Shown: one piece after another, positions 20,389-29,026 of the stretch
Layout of the letters: each line of letters begins with the position of its first letter
How positions within the stretch are numbered: position 1 is the stretch's first letter
Origin: Xenorhabdus sp. BG5
Lineage (GTDB): Bacteria > Pseudomonadota > Gammaproteobacteria > Enterobacterales > Enterobacteriaceae
DNA: 53,545 nt
Direction of reading: 5' to 3'
Assembly: GCF_015163665.1 (NCBI RefSeq)
Contig: NZ_JADEUG010000027.1
Coordinates: 1 to 53,545 of the forward strand
Translations under genes and position numbers: made by a program
The notes under the pieces: model-generated
What the model was told of the DNA's origin: nothing
Databases searched by the model: none
Seen by the model: only the letters and a program-made list of their open reading frames with translations

Positions 20389-22635
20389 ATGCTCATGCGC
20401 TTACGGGAAATTGTCGAAAAGGTTGCGATGGCGGCTAATTTATCCGAAGCGCTTGAGTTATTAGTCAATGAAACACGTCTGGCAATGAACACGGATGTCT
20501 GCTCTATCTATTTGGCGGATCATCAGCGGCAATGTTATTACCTGATGGCAACCAAAGGGTTGAGAAAACCCAGGGGGCAAGCAATTAGCCTCTCCTTTAA
20601 TGAAGGTGTTGTGGGGCAAGTTGGGCATTTGTCCGAATTAATTAATCTCGCTGATGTCCGTGACCATCCCAGTTTTAAATATATTCCTCAAGTAAGAGAA
20701 GAAAGTCTGCGGGCTTTTTTAGGTGTACCGATTATTTATCGTCGCCAATTGCAGGGAATACTCGTTGTTCAGCAATATGAACGACGGTTATTTAATGAAA
20801 GTGAAGAATCTTTCATGGTGACACTGGCGATGCAGCTTGCTGCTGTTCTCGCTCAGTCACAAACCAAAGGATTATTCGGCCAGTATCGTCAGACCCGTAT
20901 TAAGGCACTTGCTATTTCTAATGGCATTGTTATGGCACCGGGATGGCAAGATTGCTCCCAACCTTTGTTGGAACAAGTGACTGAAGCATTGACCTCGGAT
21001 TGTCAGGCTGAACGCTCCAGGCTGACTTTGGCTCTTGAAGAAGCAACCGCTGAATGTCGTCGTATCAGTAAGCGCTTTACTACCAGTTCACAGAAAGAAA
21101 GCGCCGCCATTTTTGATCTCTATTCCCATCTATTAAATGATCCTCAGCTCAAACGGGATCTGTTTTGTTCCGTGGATAACGGTTTTGTGGCGGAATGGGC
21201 GATTAAAACGGTGATTGAAAAATATGCTGAACAGGTTGCCAGCTTGCAAGACCTTTATATGCGCGAGAGGGCATCGGATCTGCGCGCGCTCGGTCAGCGG
21301 GTGCTGTTTCATCTGAATGGTTCCGCTACGGGAATCAGACCGTGGCCGGCGCGTTTTATACTGGTTGCTGACGAACTCAGTGCCAACTTGTTGGCTGAGT
21401 TGCCACAAGATCAATTGGTTGGTGTGATTGTACGAGATGGCGCGATTCATTCTCATTCTGCAATATTGGTCCGTGCGATGGGAATTCCGGCTATCATGGG
21501 AGCGGATATCCAGCCTGAGCTATTACACAATCGGACACTCATCCTGGATGGTTATCGAGGAGAAATTTTTATTGAACCAGAGCCTCTGATTACCCAGGAA
21601 TACCAACAAATCATCGAGGAGGAACAGGTTCTCAGTAAGCTTGCTGAGCATGAACAGCAGAAGCAAGCGCGATTAAAAAGCGGAGAACGAGTATCGGTGC
21701 AGCTCAACGCGGGCTTGAGTTTGAAACATGAACGACAGATAGAAGACAATATTGATGGCATTGGGCTGTACCGCACAGAAATTCCTTTTATGGTGCATAG
21801 CGGTTTTCCATCAGAAGATGAACAGAAAAATCGCTATCAAGAGATACTGGAACTTTTTCCTGATAAGCCAGTGATATTGAGGACACTGGATATTGGCGCT
21901 GATAAACAACTTCCCTATATGCCCATCAATGAAGAAAACCCTTGTCTGGGATGGCGGGGAATTCGCATCACGCTGGATCAACCGGAAATATTCCTGATTC
22001 AGCTTCGGGCGATGCTAAAAGCCAATGCACAGACGGGCAATTTAAAAATACTCTTGCCGATGGTAACCAGTATTGAAGAAATTGATGAAGCCCGAAAACT
22101 GATTGAGAGAGCGAAAGTCGAAGTAGAGCAGATGCTAGCCGAGACAATCACAATGCCCCAAATTGGTATTATGCTTGAAGTTCCCTCTACCCTTTTTTTG
22201 CTGCCCCAATTAAAGCAACGGATTGATTTTGTTTCTATTGGTACGAATGATTTAACCCAATACTTGCTTGCGGTGGATCGCAATAATACCCACGTTGCTT
22301 CGCTATATGATAATTTGCATCCTGCGGTGATTAGGGCCTTGAAACTCGCCTTTGATGAATGTCAGCGTTTTGATCTCCCAATTAGCGTATGCGGAGAAAT
22401 GGCAGGTTTACCAATGGGGACACTCATATTGCTTGGCTTAGGTTACCGTAGCCTGAGCATGAGTGGTCACAGTATTCCGCGTATTAAGTATTTATTGCGC
22501 CACTTGGATGCCAAAGAACTTGAATATCTTATTGAGTTGATATTGAAAGCTGAAACCAGCCATGAAGTAAAAGTATTGTCAGCCGAATTTATGGAATCGC
22601 AGGGTTTGGGAGGCTTGGTTCGGGGGGGTATTTAG
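20389..22635 (+). CDS. ptsP: Nitrogen-PTS enzyme I, PtsP (EI-Ntr)
   Basis: First phosphotransferase of the nitrogen-related PTS: it takes phosphate from phosphoenolpyruvate and passes it to NPr (PtsO). The 748-residue product has an N-terminal GAF sensor domain (about 1-165, which in E. coli senses glutamine and 2-oxoglutarate), a linker, the phosphohistidine domain with IHSHSAILVRAMGIPA (active histidine near 355) and the C-terminal PEP-binding barrel with GIGLYRTEIPFM, TNDLTQY and the cysteine motif ISVCGEMAG. Full length. Co-transcribed with rppH. Confidence 0.97.
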   Translation: MLMRLREIVEKVAMAANLSEALELLVNETRLAMNTDVCSIYLADHQRQCYYLMATKGLRKPRGQAISLSFNEGVVGQVGHLSELINLADVRDHPSFKYIPQVREESLRAFLGVPIIYRRQLQGILVVQQYERRLFNESEESFMVTLAMQLAAVLAQSQTKGLFGQYRQTRIKALAISNGIVMAPGWQDCSQPLLEQVTEALTSDCQAERSRLTLALEEATAECRRISKRFTTSSQKESAAIFDLYSHLLNDPQLKRDLFCSVDNGFVAEWAIKTVIEKYAEQVASLQDLYMRERASDLRALGQRVLFHLNGSATGIRPWPARFILVADELSANLLAELPQDQLVGVIVRDGAIHSHSAILVRAMGIPAIMGADIQPELLHNRTLILDGYRGEIFIEPEPLITQEYQQIIEEEQVLSKLAEHEQQKQARLKSGERVSVQLNAGLSLKHERQIEDNIDGIGLYRTEIPFMVHSGFPSEDEQKNRYQEILELFPDKPVILRTLDIGADKQLPYMPINEENPCLGWRGIRITLDQPEIFLIQLRAMLKANAQTGNLKILLPMVTSIEEIDEARKLIERAKVEVEQMLAETITMPQIGIMLEVPSTLFLLPQLKQRIDFVSIGTNDLTQYLLAVDRNNTHVASLYDNLHPAVIRALKLAFDECQRFDLPISVCGEMAGLPMGTLILLGLGYRSLSMSGHSIPRIKYLLRHLDAKELEYLIELILKAETSHEVKVLSAEFMESQGLGGLVRGGI

Positions 22636-22844
22636 AGAAGTTATACAAAAATGGCTATTTTTTGTATTGGCGCTCACCAATAGGGTTTATAAGAAGAGTC
22701 ACTACAATCACTTGTGGTCTAATGGTGGGAGCAAGTCACTCGCCTGTGTTATCATCTGCGATTATTTGTCTTAACCCATTCAAGTCATATAATTTATTCG
22801 CACAAGATCATTCATTCACACAACATTATTTTTAGTGGGGAACG

Positions 22845-23735
22845 ATGAGCACTAGCTATCTGGCATTTCCTAATATTGACCCAGTCATATTTTCAATCGG
22901 ACCTGTATCCCTTCACTGGTACGGTTTTATGTATTTGGTTGGCTTTGTTTTTGCCATGTGGCTGGCAAATCGCCGTGCAGCAAAGCCAAACAGTGGCTGG
23001 AACAAAACCGAAGTTGAGAACTTGCTATATGCAGGGTTTGTCGGGGTTTTCGTCGGTGGGCGCCTCGGTTATGTCCTGTTCTATAATCTTCCAATGTTCC
23101 TTGATAACCCGCTTTATCTATTCAAAGTTTGGGATGGAGGAATGTCTTTCCACGGTGGACTAGTAGGGGTTATCTGCGCCATGTGGTGGTTTGCGCGCCG
23201 CACCAAGCGCCACTTCTTGCAAATCTCCGATTTTGTTGCGCCATTGGTTCCGTTTGGTTTGGGGATGGGGCGTATTGGTAACTTTATCAATGGAGAATTG
23301 TGGGGGCGTGTTACGCTTGATACGCCGTGGGCGATGTTATTCCCAGGCTCCCGCAGTGAAGATATTGCAATAGCCACCGCCAATCCTTCGTTATGGCCAA
23401 TTCTGGAAAAATATGGTGTCCTGCCCCGCCATCCATCACAGCTCTATGAGATGGTGCTTGAAGGTATCGTATTATTTATCATCCTCAATTTATTTATCCG
23501 TAAACCGCGCCCGATGGGGAGTGTTTCAGGCTTATTCCTGATTGGTTACGGTGCATTTCGCATAATAGTCGAATTTTTCCGCCAGCCTGACGCCCAGCTT
23601 GGGCTGTTTGAAGGGATCAGTATGGGGCAAATCCTTTCTGTCCCCATGATTTTAGCGGGAATATTTTTGATGATATGGGCGCATAAATGCCCCGGCAATA
23701 AAACACGCAATAACAAGGTACAAGAGGCAAAATGA
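22845..23735 (+). CDS. lgt: Prolipoprotein diacylglyceryl transferase Lgt
   Basis: Inner-membrane enzyme that moves diacylglycerol from phosphatidylglycerol to the lipobox cysteine of prolipoproteins, the first step of lipoprotein maturation; MltA in this window is an expected substrate. The 296-residue product has seven hydrophobic segments, the MSFHGGLVG motif (about 101-109) and the Lgt signature [14 protein letters not shown] (about 141-154). The start ATG follows a GTGGGGAACG ribosome binding site. Its stop overlaps the thyA start (ATGA), so the two are translationally coupled as in E. coli. Confidence 0.97.
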   Translation: MSTSYLAFPNIDPVIFSIGPVSLHWYGFMYLVGFVFAMWLANRRAAKPNSGWNKTEVENLLYAGFVGVFVGGRLGYVLFYNLPMFLDNPLYLFKVWDGGMSFHGGLVGVICAMWWFARRTKRHFLQISDFVAPLVPFGLGMGRIGNFINGELWGRVTLDTPWAMLFPGSRSEDIAIATANPSLWPILEKYGVLPRHPSQLYEMVLEGIVLFIILNLFIRKPRPMGSVSGLFLIGYGAFRIIVEFFRQPDAQLGLFEGISMGQILSVPMILAGIFLMIWAHKCPGNKTRNNKVQEAK

Positions 23736-24526
23736 GACAGTATCTGGATTTAATGAAAAAAGTGCTGGAAGAGGGCACGGCAAAAGACGACCGCACGGGG
23801 ACGGGAACCCTGTCTATCTTTGGTCATCAGATGCGTTTCAATTTGCAAGAAGGCTTTCCGTTGGTAACAACTAAGCGTTGCCATATTCGTTCCATTATCC
23901 ATGAATTGCTTTGGTTCTTGAATGGCGACACCAATATCAAATACCTGCATGATAATGGCGTGTCTATTTGGGATGAATGGGCTAACGAAAATGGCGATTT
24001 GGGGCCTGTTTATGGTAAACAGTGGCGTGCCTGGGGCTCTGCGGATGGTCGTCAAATTGATCAATTAACCCAGGTTATTGAGCAGTTGAAAAGTGATCCT
24101 GATTCACGTCGGATCATCGTTTCTGCATGGAACGTTGGGGAGTTGGATAAAATGGCCTTGGCGCCGTGCCATGCTTTTTTCCAGTTCTATGTGGCCGACG
24201 GTAAACTTTCCTGCCAGCTTTACCAGCGCTCTTGTGACGTGTTCTTAGGGTTGCCATTCAATATCGCCAGCTATGCCCTGTTGGTGCACATGATGGCCCA
24301 ACAGTGCGATCTTGAAGTCGGTGATTTTGTCTGGACGGGGGGAGATACCCATCTTTACAGCAACCATCTGGAACAGACCAAACTGCAATTAAGCCGTGAG
24401 CCACGTGCATTACCTAAGTTAGTGATTAAGCGTAAGCCAGACTCATTGTTTGATTATCGATTCGAAGACTTTGAAATTGTGGATTACGATCCGCATCCCG
24501 GTATTAAAGCACCCGTTGCCATTTAA
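23732..24526 (+). CDS. thyA: Thymidylate synthase ThyA
   Basis: Converts dUMP to dTMP with methylenetetrahydrofolate as carbon donor and reductant. The 264-residue product has the usual length of enteric ThyA. The catalytic cysteine is in [10 protein letters not shown] (Cys near 146), followed by [16 protein letters not shown], the nucleotide-binding signature. The N-terminal [12 protein letters not shown] and the C-terminal GIKAPVAI are standard. It overlaps lgt by four bases and is followed by a terminator-like hairpin before ppdA. Confidence 0.98.
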   Translation: MRQYLDLMKKVLEEGTAKDDRTGTGTLSIFGHQMRFNLQEGFPLVTTKRCHIRSIIHELLWFLNGDTNIKYLHDNGVSIWDEWANENGDLGPVYGKQWRAWGSADGRQIDQLTQVIEQLKSDPDSRRIIVSAWNVGELDKMALAPCHAFFQFYVADGKLSCQLYQRSCDVFLGLPFNIASYALLVHMMAQQCDLEVGDFVWTGGDTHLYSNHLEQTKLQLSREPRALPKLVIKRKPDSLFDYRFEDFEIVDYDPHPGIKAPVAI

Positions 24527-24532
24527 TCTTCT

Positions 24533-24562
24533 TTTTCCATCCTCAAATCTGGGGATGGAAAA
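24533..24562 (+). terminator. thyA terminator
   Basis: TTTTCCATCC (24533-24542) pairs with GGATGGAAAA (24553-24562); two further pairs can shorten the loop to 6 bases. It starts six bases past the thyA stop, and the T-rich flank supports intrinsic termination. The rest of the 229-base gap to ppdA is AT-rich. Confidence 0.65.
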
Positions 24563-24755
24563 TTCATTTAATCTGTATTAATAGCTCACCTGATTAATTT
24601 TGTGAAGCATCACGCAATTAAAATGCAACAAAATAAAATATCTATTTTCCTTTCAAAGCTCTTCGCATAATTAAATCGTGACACTGTTCATTTAGTTTCT
24701 AATCGTCGATATTCCCCTTGAGAAAAATTGAGTTGAATATAGATGTCAGAAAATA

Positions 24756-25262
24756 ATGGAATATAAACATATCAACAATCACAATGGATTTACTTTATTA
24801 GAATTAATGATAGCAATGCTCATCATTTCGATTAGCTTGTCTTGGGGATTGTATCATTGGGGGAAATATCAAAGTCGCCAGCGTTTGCAATCAGCAGTAC
24901 ATAATGTGTTGTCTTTTATGGAAAGGCAGCAGGCGTTAGCAAATTATTTAAATCAGGATCGTACCTTATGGTTAGTAATAGGGCAGCCTTGGTGTTTAAT
25001 ATCGTCTGTCACCAAAATCGTTGCTTGTGATGAAGGCGATGGGGAACGCGTTCATTCTCCTCACGAAGATGTGTTTGTGTCATTTTCTACGATTGATCGC
25101 ATTGATTTTTACGGGGTCAGAAATACCGCAATGCCAGCCAGTTTCACGCTGGCAAACTCAGCAGGTGAAATTAGTGTCATCGTTTCTGGACGTGGGCGAA
25201 TCAGGACATGCAGCAATACAATTAACTCGTTTCCTAAATGTGAGGGGCTAAAAACCCCATGA
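24756..25262 (+). CDS. ppdA: Prepilin-peptidase-dependent pseudopilin PpdA
   Basis: Pseudopilin-like protein of the conserved ppdA-ppdB-ygdB-ppdC cluster found between thyA and recC in enterics. The 168-residue product has a short leader, then the type IV pilin cleavage site NG|FTLLELMIAMLI (cut after Gly12, Glu at +5 of the mature protein) and one N-terminal transmembrane helix. The cytoplasmic leader and mature globular part fit a minor pseudopilin of the GspH/FimT type. It overlaps ppdB by four bases. The cellular role of the cluster in E. coli remains uncertain; it is likely to form minor pilins for a type IV pilus or secretion pseudopilus. Confidence 0.87.
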   Translation: MEYKHINNHNGFTLLELMIAMLIISISLSWGLYHWGKYQSRQRLQSAVHNVLSFMERQQALANYLNQDRTLWLVIGQPWCLISSVTKIVACDEGDGERVHSPHEDVFVSFSTIDRIDFYGVRNTAMPASFTLANSAGEISVIVSGRGRIRTCSNTINSFPKCEGLKTP

Positions 25263-25870
25263 TTCTGACTATTTTCTGTTGCAAGCAAAAACAGGCGGGA
25301 TTTTCTTTATTGGAAATAATGGTAGCTCTGCTAATCAGTAGCGTGATTTTTGTTGCCATGACAAAAACGTATCCGGTTTTATCAAGCCAAATTTTCGATC
25401 TCTATCGTAAATATAGATTGCATTATTTGGTGAACAGAACGGCCTATTTGATGGAGAAAGATATTCGGCGGGCAGGTTATTGTCGGGATAGAGAACAGTG
25501 CAAAGGTGATCCATTGATAATTAGCAATAAAAATACAGAAATGACTAACTCCTGTTTTATTGTTGCTTTTGATCTCAATTTAAATAATCAATGGGAAAAA
25601 CCGGGCCACATTGAATCTGAATTTTTTGGGTATCGTTTAAATAATCGAGCTCTTGAGTGGGGGAGAGGGGTAGGTGATTGTCAGGAAAGTGGTTGGGAAA
25701 GGTTATTTGATCCAAAAGAGATCGTCATTGATGCCTTCCGTCTTGAGAAATCACAAGCAAAAGACGGGGTGATTTTTGTCACTTTGTCCATTGATACCCA
25801 TTGGTTGAAATCCCCATCAATTGTGTACCGCCACCAAGCCACAATTCGGCTGCGTAATATCCGAAAATAA
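25259..25870 (+). CDS. ppdB: Prepilin-peptidase-dependent pseudopilin PpdB
   Basis: 203-residue minor pseudopilin resembling PilW/GspJ. The prepilin motif AG|FSLLEIMVALLISSVIF sits at about residues 14-31, after a longer, positively charged leader containing two cysteines. The Glu at +5 is kept. The mature part has cysteine-rich loops (CRDREQCKGD). It starts within the ppdA stop (ATGA overlap), indicating coupling, and ygdB follows after 22 bases. Assignment rests on order and motif; sequence outside the N-terminus is poorly conserved in this family. Confidence 0.85.
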   Translation: MILTIFCCKQKQAGFSLLEIMVALLISSVIFVAMTKTYPVLSSQIFDLYRKYRLHYLVNRTAYLMEKDIRRAGYCRDREQCKGDPLIISNKNTEMTNSCFIVAFDLNLNNQWEKPGHIESEFFGYRLNNRALEWGRGVGDCQESGWERLFDPKEIVIDAFRLEKSQAKDGVIFVTLSIDTHWLKSPSIVYRHQATIRLRNIRK

Positions 25871-25892
25871 AGATATTGGGAAAAGAAAATAG

Positions 25893-26336
25893 ATGGCAGA
25901 TAAACAACAGGGAAATATTCTGCTGATATCGATAATGATGCTCTTGGCGCTGAGTTTGATGATGTTGAAAGCGCTCCATTACCAACAGGAAAGTGCGATG
26001 CTTATGATGATGGATGAACAAAATTATTTGCGGGCTTTTTGGCAAGCTGAATCATCATTGATATGGGGAAAGGCGCAGTTATGGCAGATCAATCAGCAAG
26101 AAATAGGGGCTTGGATTTGTCTACAAGACACTGAATTTAATTTAAAAAGTTGCCTTAGGTATTATTCAGACAATCTTTTTTTATTAAAAGGTATTGCTCA
26201 ATTTGCATCAGGAGAAAAGCTCGAACTTTATCAATGGATGAAACAGATGAAACCTTTAAATCAAGATACACTTATTCCTATTGAAAGCGGTTGGTTGGAT
26301 TTTTGCCCTGTTGCTCAAGCTGAGTTTTGTTTATGA
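25893..26336 (+). CDS. ygdB: YgdB-like protein (DUF2509), PilX/GspK-like minor pseudopilin
   Basis: 147-residue protein with an N-terminal hydrophobic helix after a QQG motif (QG|NILLISIMMLL, about residues 6-18). It lacks the Glu at +5 that is standard for pilins, as is known for GspK/PilX-type tip proteins. This and its place in the ppdA-ppdB-ygdB-ppdC order identify it as YgdB. It ends with FCPVAQAEFCL, and its stop overlaps the ppdC start by the ATGA arrangement. Function is inferred from the cluster only. Confidence 0.82.
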   Translation: MADKQQGNILLISIMMLLALSLMMLKALHYQQESAMLMMMDEQNYLRAFWQAESSLIWGKAQLWQINQQEIGAWICLQDTEFNLKSCLRYYSDNLFLLKGIAQFASGEKLELYQWMKQMKPLNQDTLIPIESGWLDFCPVAQAEFCL

Positions 26337-26707
26337 AAACCAGACGACAAGAGGGAATGAGTTTACCGGAAGTCATGATTGCGTCTGCCGTATTTGCGAT
26401 CTCTTTATTGGGTTTAATGCGTTACCACCAAGCACTGTCAGCTAATTTCCAACAATATTGGGGGCAGCTTAAGGCGGTACGATATGTCCATAATCAGTTG
26501 GAACAGTATGAACGTTTGGTAGGCCAGATTGATTTGCAGAAAGAAGAAGAGACAGTTATACAACGGGGATGGAAAGTGGAAGTTCAGCGAGAATTTCGTT
26601 CTTGGGGGTGCTATCAGGTAACGGTTAATCTGACAGTACATTACAATAAACCAAGTAAATTGGAACGCTGGTTTTGTGCAGATGGGCGGCATAAAACTGA
26701 AATCTAA
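26333..26707 (+). CDS. ppdC: Prepilin-peptidase-dependent pseudopilin PpdC
   Basis: 124-residue minor pseudopilin, last gene of the cluster. The leader MKTRRQEG is followed by the prepilin site G|MSLPEVMIASAVFAISLLG with Glu at +5, as in GspI/PilV proteins. The ATG at 26333 overlaps the ygdB stop; an in-frame TTG two codons earlier is less likely. In E. coli recC follows directly, whereas here a 2.9-kb segment with type VI secretion genes is inserted between them. Confidence 0.85.
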   Translation: MKTRRQEGMSLPEVMIASAVFAISLLGLMRYHQALSANFQQYWGQLKAVRYVHNQLEQYERLVGQIDLQKEEETVIQRGWKVEVQREFRSWGCYQVTVNLTVHYNKPSKLERWFCADGRHKTEI

Positions 26708-26740
26708 TATGGTCTACTAAAGTAAATTAATTAAATAAAA

Positions 26741-26779
26741 GAGCCTGTATTGCATTTGCACAAAATGCAATACAGGCTC
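26741..26779. terminator. Perfect 17-bp hairpin between ppdC and the immunity-like gene
   Basis: Arms of 17 identical-complement bases (26741-26757 and 26763-26779) enclose a 5-base loop. On the minus strand the stem is followed by TTTTATTTAATT, while the plus side is followed by GAGAAGG. It therefore looks like an intrinsic terminator for the minus-strand effector/immunity operon; it may also stop ppd transcripts. Confidence 0.75.
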
Positions 26780-26812
26780 GAGAAGGGATCACACAAATTT
26801 GGATACAAGCTC

Positions 26813-27238
26813 CTATTTCCAGATGCAATCACCTATTTTTTCATCATAAGCACGCCAATTTTCATTAAACTCAATTTCTTTACCTTCTTTATTTTTATAT
26901 GTGAATCTTGAGAATCTTGCTCCCTGTGAAATAACTGTATATGTTCCATTAATTTCCCCTTTAATTATTTCATTCCACACTATAGTATAAATAGATGGCC
27001 TTGTTTCTATTGGAATTTCATTATCTTTAACAAAATTAATAGGTATGGCTGTATCAGATTTTTCATACTTAACATAGCCAAGATAGGTTTTATCTTTTTC
27101 TGAATATAAAGTGACATATTTTATATTTATTGGTTTTTCACCATATGAAGTAAAACACATAGTCTCAGTGGAATCTTCAAAAGCTAACGTCTTAAAAGAT
27201 AATAGCACCAACAAAAAAAGAGTATTTTTTTTAACCAT
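26813..27238 (-). CDS. Putative periplasmic immunity protein for the adjacent GH19 effector
   Basis: 141-residue protein that I do not recognise by family. It begins with a typical Sec signal peptide (lysines at 3-4, a leucine-rich core, cleavage near residue 19-20) and continues as a soluble, beta-rich, lysine-rich domain with two cysteines (in ETMCFTS and at GDCIWK near the end) that could form a disulfide. It overlaps the effector gene by 8 bases and is strongly AT-rich. A periplasmic partner encoded directly downstream of a peptidoglycan-cutting effector is the standard layout of a T6SS immunity gene, so I infer that role from position, not from homology. Confidence 0.7.
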   Translation of the reverse strand: MVKKNTLFLLVLLSFKTLAFEDSTETMCFTSYGEKPINIKYVTLYSEKDKTYLGYVKYEKSDTAIPINFVKDNEIPIETRPSIYTIVWNEIIKGEINGTYTVISQGARFSRFTYKNKEGKEIEFNENWRAYDEKIGDCIWK

Positions 27239-28535
27239 TTTGATTTCCTTTTAGATTAATAATTCTTTTATTTATATAGGAAAGAACATCAGAATAGTAT
27301 ATTCCATATATTTTATTATCTTTAAGTTTTTTTCCAAAAGGACTCGCTGTTATCAATTCCTGTGCTCTTTCATAACCTTTCAAAGCTTCATTTTTGTCCT
27401 TCAATGTTCCTTTTAATACTTTTTTGTCAGGATCATGCCAAAGTCCCCATGCAAATGAATTAATTCTATTATTGTAGATAGCACTACTAGCAAACTCGAA
27501 TTTTTCACCATCTAATAATTGATTAAGATGTTCAGCTTTGAATGCCTTAATAGCCCTTTTTAGATAATCTAAGCGATCATTATAATGACTAAATCCTCCA
27601 TTGATAAGCGCGGTTACTTTATTAAAATCATCATTTTTAGCCGAGTCAACACATGATTTGTATTTTTTATAAAACCAGAATGCAGATAACACGTTGTGAG
27701 GTAAAGACAATAGCTTATCCCTTGCCTGATCAGAAGATGTGAAGTCTTCACCAATATATTTACCATAACGCCTATAGGCATCTTCGTATGTTAATTGTAT
27801 GAATCCCCGACCATACCAAGGATTATATGATTTCTTTTCTCCTCCAATTTCTTTAGTCGCTCGTAATCCCCCCGTTTCATGGAGTATCTGAGCTAAAAAA
27901 TGAGATTTTTCCCGGCATGTAGTAATATCAAATTTTTTAAACCCTTGATTAAATCCTTCTAAGTGATCTTGCAATATTTTTTGTTTCGTATAAATCGCAA
28001 TTTGTTTAAACTCATCCAGAGTAATATCTCTATCACATGCACATCCTTGAATTACCTGCATTTCCAATACATGCCGTTGCTTAAGTCGGTAGGTTGACAG
28101 TCCCTGTAACGTCGAACCACGGAAATGTTCTGAATTCTGTAATTCCTGCATTTGCCATCCTTGAATTGTAGGATACCCATCACTGAGCATACCCAATGTG
28201 ATGTATTGGTATTCATGCCCATTCGATAAAGTATTTGGCTTAACATAGGAGTTTGCTTCTCCCGTTTTCAGGCGAGGAGTCCGTTTGACAATTTCATCAG
28301 CCAGTGGTTGTGCTGATATGGATAAGGTGACAGGCATAGGAGGAAGATCGTATTCACGTAATAGCCCTTGACCATCAGTCGTGCCTTTTCGTACAACGCT
28401 TTTATTTCCCCGACTGGTTAATTTATAAGGTATGCCTGTCAATGGCTTACCTTCTTCATCCACAAGCTGAAATTCAATCCAGTGTTTCAGTATTTTTTGG
28501 CAATCAATGCAATCCGTCGGTTCTAGCTGACTCAT
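27231..28535 (-). CDS. Type VI secretion effector with GH19 (chitinase/lysozyme-like) domain
   Basis: Predicted cell-wall hydrolase delivered by a type VI secretion system. From the ATG at 28535, preceded by GGAAG, it has 434 residues. Residues 18-90 form a CarboxypepD/Ig-like region (IEFQLVDEEGKPLTGIPYKL) often seen at the front of VgrG-linked effectors. Residues 175-330 form a GH19 domain with the catalytic Glu220 in HETGG, YGRGFIQLTY at 241-250 and INGG at 311-314. The last 100 residues are unassigned. GH19 enzymes in bacteria cut chitin or peptidoglycan; with a T6SS context and a secreted partner, peptidoglycan is more likely. Upstream lie remnants of its carrier (vgrG) and adaptor (DUF4123), so this effector may no longer have its own delivery genes. 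Confidence 0.85.
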   Translation of the reverse strand: MSQLEPTDCIDCQKILKHWIEFQLVDEEGKPLTGIPYKLTSRGNKSVVRKGTTDGQGLLREYDLPPMPVTLSISAQPLADEIVKRTPRLKTGEANSYVKPNTLSNGHEYQYITLGMLSDGYPTIQGWQMQELQNSEHFRGSTLQGLSTYRLKQRHVLEMQVIQGCACDRDITLDEFKQIAIYTKQKILQDHLEGFNQGFKKFDITTCREKSHFLAQILHETGGLRATKEIGGEKKSYNPWYGRGFIQLTYEDAYRRYGKYIGEDFTSSDQARDKLLSLPHNVLSAFWFYKKYKSCVDSAKNDDFNKVTALINGGFSHYNDRLDYLKRAIKAFKAEHLNQLLDGEKFEFASSAIYNNRINSFAWGLWHDPDKKVLKGTLKDKNEALKGYERAQELITASPFGKKLKDNKIYGIYYSDVLSYINKRIINLKGNQNG

Positions 28536-28724
28536 TCTTTTCTTCCTTTTATCATAGGTGGCATTCATTGGTGTACCGCTGTAGAGCGGAAATGCCCGCT
28601 CTGTCCAGCCGTTAAGGTAAAAAGTTTGGATGGGATTCGGCTCTGCTAGGCTGTTAACCAAAAAATAGCAATTGCCTCTGTCCTGATGGGACAGCTAGGT
28701 TTTCCAATCGGTCGGTTCCATCAT
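28536..28724 (-). pseudogene. DUF4123 effector-adaptor remnant
   Basis: Starts with ATG overlapping the vgrG stop (ATGA), reads nine codons to an in-frame TAG, and continues in the same frame as LVNSLAEPNP, FYLNGW and RAFPLYSGTP. This resembles the N-terminus of DUF4123 (Tap/TEC) proteins, chaperones that load effectors onto VgrG. About 60 of an expected 250-300 residues remain before the sequence runs straight, without a stop, into the effector gene. The TAG (one change from CAG) and the large C-terminal loss mean no working adaptor is made here. The DUF4123 call rests on a short segment. Confidence 0.65.
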
Positions 28725-29026
28725 TCTTCTTCCTGCTGTGCGAGAAGCGCACATGGCGGTTTAGCCGGAAACTCCACCATTGGCAATGGTGCCACATCTG
28801 TTTCACCATAAAAAACCTGCAACACCGCTTCCTGCATCAGCAGCGAAGCCAAATCAATCTCCGCTTGCGGCTTAAAGGGGGTCGCGTTACCAGCCCTGAC
28901 CAGCGTCAGATTGAGGGTAAACAGTTCAGAGAGTTGTTCTTGCAAAGTGAAGTCGCCGACTGCAAAGGTGTCTTCCGGCACACCCGCGATACGGCAGGTA
29001 AAACGTAATTCATCGACGTGCTTCAT
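28721..29026 (-). pseudogene. vgrG remnant with in-frame internal deletion (T6SS spike)
   Basis: A 101-codon open frame. The first 75 residues match VgrG beginnings (LRFTCRIAGVPEDTF, GDFTLQEQLSELF, IDLASLLMQEAVLQVF). The next 26 (GETDVAPLPMVEFPAKPP and an acidic end) look like a VgrG C-terminal tail. A normal VgrG has 600-700 or more residues, so nearly the whole gp27/gp5-like body has been deleted without breaking the frame. It cannot form a spike. The product may still be translated as a small orphan protein. It lies at the head of the DUF4123-effector-immunity genes, the usual T6SS vgrG-island order. Confidence 0.82.
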
